DNA from: RBG-16-66-20 sp964564865
GTDB taxonomy: Bacteria > Pseudomonadota > Gammaproteobacteria > Burkholderiales > SG8-39
NCBI GenBank assembly: GCA_964564865.1
Contig: CAZMDA010000002.1
Location: forward strand, 1 to 64,000
Direction: 5' to 3'
Length of the DNA: 64,000 nucleotides
Below the pieces are notes generated by a model, which ran no database searches, was not told the origin of the DNA, and saw only the letters and a program-made list of their open reading frames with translations. Positions 62,484 to 64,000 of this stretch are shown here, piece after piece (within the stretch, counting starts at the first letter, position 1; each line of letters opens with the position of its first letter). Both the position numbers and the translations under genes were made by a program.

Positions 62484-64000
62484 CAGGCGAGCGCCCGGGT
62501 CACGATCTCGGCGACGTCGCGCGACAGGCCATCCGCCGCGCGGATGCGCTCCAGCTGCCGGCGGGCATGGCCCTGCCGTCCGGCGTCGAGCTTGCGCCAG
62601 CGGTCGAAGCCGCGCGCCATGCGCGCCGCCACCTGCGGGTTGAGCTGGTCCAGCGCCAGCACCTGGTCGGCGAGGAACGCGTAGCCGCCGCCGTCGGCGG
62701 CGTGGAAGCGGACGTGGTTGGCGGAGAAGCCGCGGATGAGCGAGTACACCTTGTTCGGCACCTTGATGTCGAAGGCCTCGTGCGACAACAGCTCGCGCAC
62801 GCGGGCGAGCGTCCCGGGCAGGCGCGAGCCCGCCTGCACCGCGAGCCACTTGTCCACCACCAGCGGCTCGTGCTTCCACTTGCCGTAGAAGGAATCGAGG
62901 GCGATGGCGCGCTGCGGCGCGTTCGAGTTGGCGAGGAAGCCCAGCGCCGCCATGCACTCGGTCATGTTGTCCGACTGGCCATACTGCTCGTAGCACAGCG
63001 CCACCAGGTCGGCGGTCTCCAGCTCCATCAGGTAGCCCAGCGCCAGGTTGCGCAGCGAGCGGCGGCCGATCGCGGCCGCATCCGGCGAGTACGGCCCCTT
63101 CAACTCCATGGCGCGGTAGGCGGCAAGCAGCTCGTCCTTGAGCGCCTGCGCGAGCGCGCGGCGCAGGCGGTTGCGCGCGGCGTGCAGCGCGTCCGGGTCC
63201 ACCGTGTCCATCTGCTCGGCGAGGAAGGTCTCCGAGGGCAGGGCGAGCGCCTCGGCGGCGAAGGCGGGGTCGGGATCGGACAGCAGCCGGCGCGCGGCGT
63301 CGATGAAGGCCGCCGGCGGCTCGCCGCCGCGCTCCAGGATGATGGTCGCCGCCAGGCGCTGGCCGGCCTCCCAGCGGTTGAACGGGTCGTCGTCGTGCGC
63401 CATCAGGTGCAGAAGCTCGTCGTCCGTGTAGGCGTAGTTGACGATCACCGGCGCCGAGAAGCCGCGCAGCAGCGACGGCGCCGTGCCGGCGGGGGCGTCG
63501 AACACCAGCGTCTCCTCGCGTGCTTTGAGCGAATGCAGGCGCTCGTCATTGCCGACCTTGACCGCGAATGGGATGTGGAACGGCGGCTCCATGGACTGCT
63601 TCACCTTGAGCGTGTAGCGCCCATCCTTCCATGCGCCGCTGCAGTCCAGCACCGGCGTGCCGGCGATGTCGTACCAGCGCCGGAACTGGGAAAGGTCGAT
63701 GCCGGAAGCATCTTCCATGGCCTGGACGAAGTCGTCGCAGGTGACCGCCTGGCCGTCGTGGCGCTGGAAATACAGCTTCATCCCGGCCTGGAACTTCGCC
63801 TCGCCCAGCAGGGTGTGCTGCATGCGCACCACCTCGGCGCCCTTCTCGTACACCGTCATGGTGTAGAAGTTGCGGATCTCCATGTAGGACTGCGGCCGCA
63901 CCGGGTGCGCCATCGGGCCGGCGTCCTCGGGGAACTGCATGGCGCGCAGGCTGCGCACCTCCTGGATGCGCGACACCGCGCGCGAGTAGGTGTCGGCGCC
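62483..64000 (-). CDS. pepN: Aminopeptidase N, C-terminal part (runs off the window)
   Basis: The visible 505 codons align in order with the C-terminal half of E. coli PepN: AMQFPEDAGPMAHPVRP, FYTMTVYEKGAEVVRM with the transition-state Tyr, MKLYFQRHDGQAVTCDDFVQAMEDASG, and the helical domain to VTRALA. The zinc site HEXXH lies beyond position 64000. PepN is the main cytosolic M1 aminopeptidase. Confidence 0.95.
   Translation of the reverse strand, partial: GADTYSRAVSRIQEVRSLRAMQFPEDAGPMAHPVRPQSYMEIRNFYTMTVYEKGAEVVRMQHTLLGEAKFQAGMKLYFQRHDGQAVTCDDFVQAMEDASGIDLSQFRRWYDIAGTPVLDCSGAWKDGRYTLKVKQSMEPPFHIPFAVKVGNDERLHSLKAREETLVFDAPAGTAPSLLRGFSAPVIVNYAYTDDELLHLMAHDDDPFNRWEAGQRLAATIILERGGEPPAAFIDAARRLLSDPDPAFAAEALALPSETFLAEQMDTVDPDALHAARNRLRRALAQALKDELLAAYRAMELKGPYSPDAAAIGRRSLRNLALGYLMELETADLVALCYEQYGQSDNMTECMAALGFLANSNAPQRAIALDSFYGKWKHEPLVVDKWLAVQAGSRLPGTLARVRELLSHEAFDIKVPNKVYSLIRGFSANHVRFHAADGGGYAFLADQVLALDQLNPQVAARMARGFDRWRKLDAGRQGHARRQLERIRAADGLSRDVAEIVTRALA

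Overview
The window is high-GC DNA with tightly packed genes, many 4-bp start/stop overlaps and many GTG/TTG starts. Two tripartite-tricarboxylate (Bug/TctC) binding proteins, a HAAT-type amide/aromatic acid ABC transporter, PdxH, HtpX, NnrU, PepN, a SWIB protein and several aromatic-catabolism genes fit an aerobic or facultative soil/freshwater betaproteobacterium, probably Burkholderiales. The taxon is an inference; there is no rRNA or tRNA here to confirm it.

Layout. 0-8.5 kb: a ferritin-like diiron protein, an alcohol dehydrogenase/quinone reductase, and a divergent three-subunit molybdenum hydroxylase. Its FAD subunit carries the Cys loop specific to 4-hydroxybenzoyl-CoA reductase. A LuxR-type two-component pair follows. 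8.6-12.8 kb: a four-gene operon headed by a secreted caspase-like protease. 13.0-18.3 kb: a lower-GC, defence-like operon (small ribbon-helix-helix regulator, 1494-residue SF1 helicase with C-terminal nuclease, small degenerate J-domain protein). 18.6-29.5 kb: DinB, a Kef-type antiporter, MFS, an aromatic monooxygenase, Sir2, SMP-30, a Bug protein, an FkbM methyltransferase, a sterol-desaturase-like enzyme and a gentisate-dioxygenase-like cupin. 29.5-38.9 kb: a complete HAAT ABC transporter (SBP, two permeases, two ATPases), a glutamine-synthetase-like ligase, a Rieske oxygenase, a second Bug protein and a hydrolase; together they look like an uptake and attack module for an aromatic amine or acid. 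38.9-44.3 kb: an ABC ATPase, a D-2-hydroxyacid dehydrogenase, an atypical enolase paralogue, an APH-type kinase, PdxH and an MBL hydrolase. 44.4-51.8 kb: a SWIB protein, a thiol-dioxygenase-like cupin, a DUF4143 ATPase cassette, FBPase, MFS, HtpX, a GMC oxidoreductase and an orphan FitA-like antitoxin. 51.8-64 kb: a ROK kinase, a cytochrome P460-cupredoxin fusion, DUF3047, a hydrolase, a YHS lipoprotein, ATP-grasp, a methyltransferase, Ndh-2, a thioesterase, a DadA-like oxidase, a Ser/Thr kinase, NnrU and the C-terminal part of PepN.

The most notable non-coding signal is a perfect 20-bp palindrome present four times, each copy just after a stop codon. Two copies bracket the DUF4143 ATPase gene, which also has a tandem operator over its start codon. 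Other regulatory structure includes a heat-shock-type promoter for htpX, an htpX terminator whose loop holds the start codon of the next gene, a terminator between the ABC binding protein and its permeases, and shared -10 elements that would give leaderless mRNAs. The leading candidates for undescribed systems are the helicase-nuclease operon, the caspase operon and the kinase/enolase-paralogue/dehydrogenase cassette.
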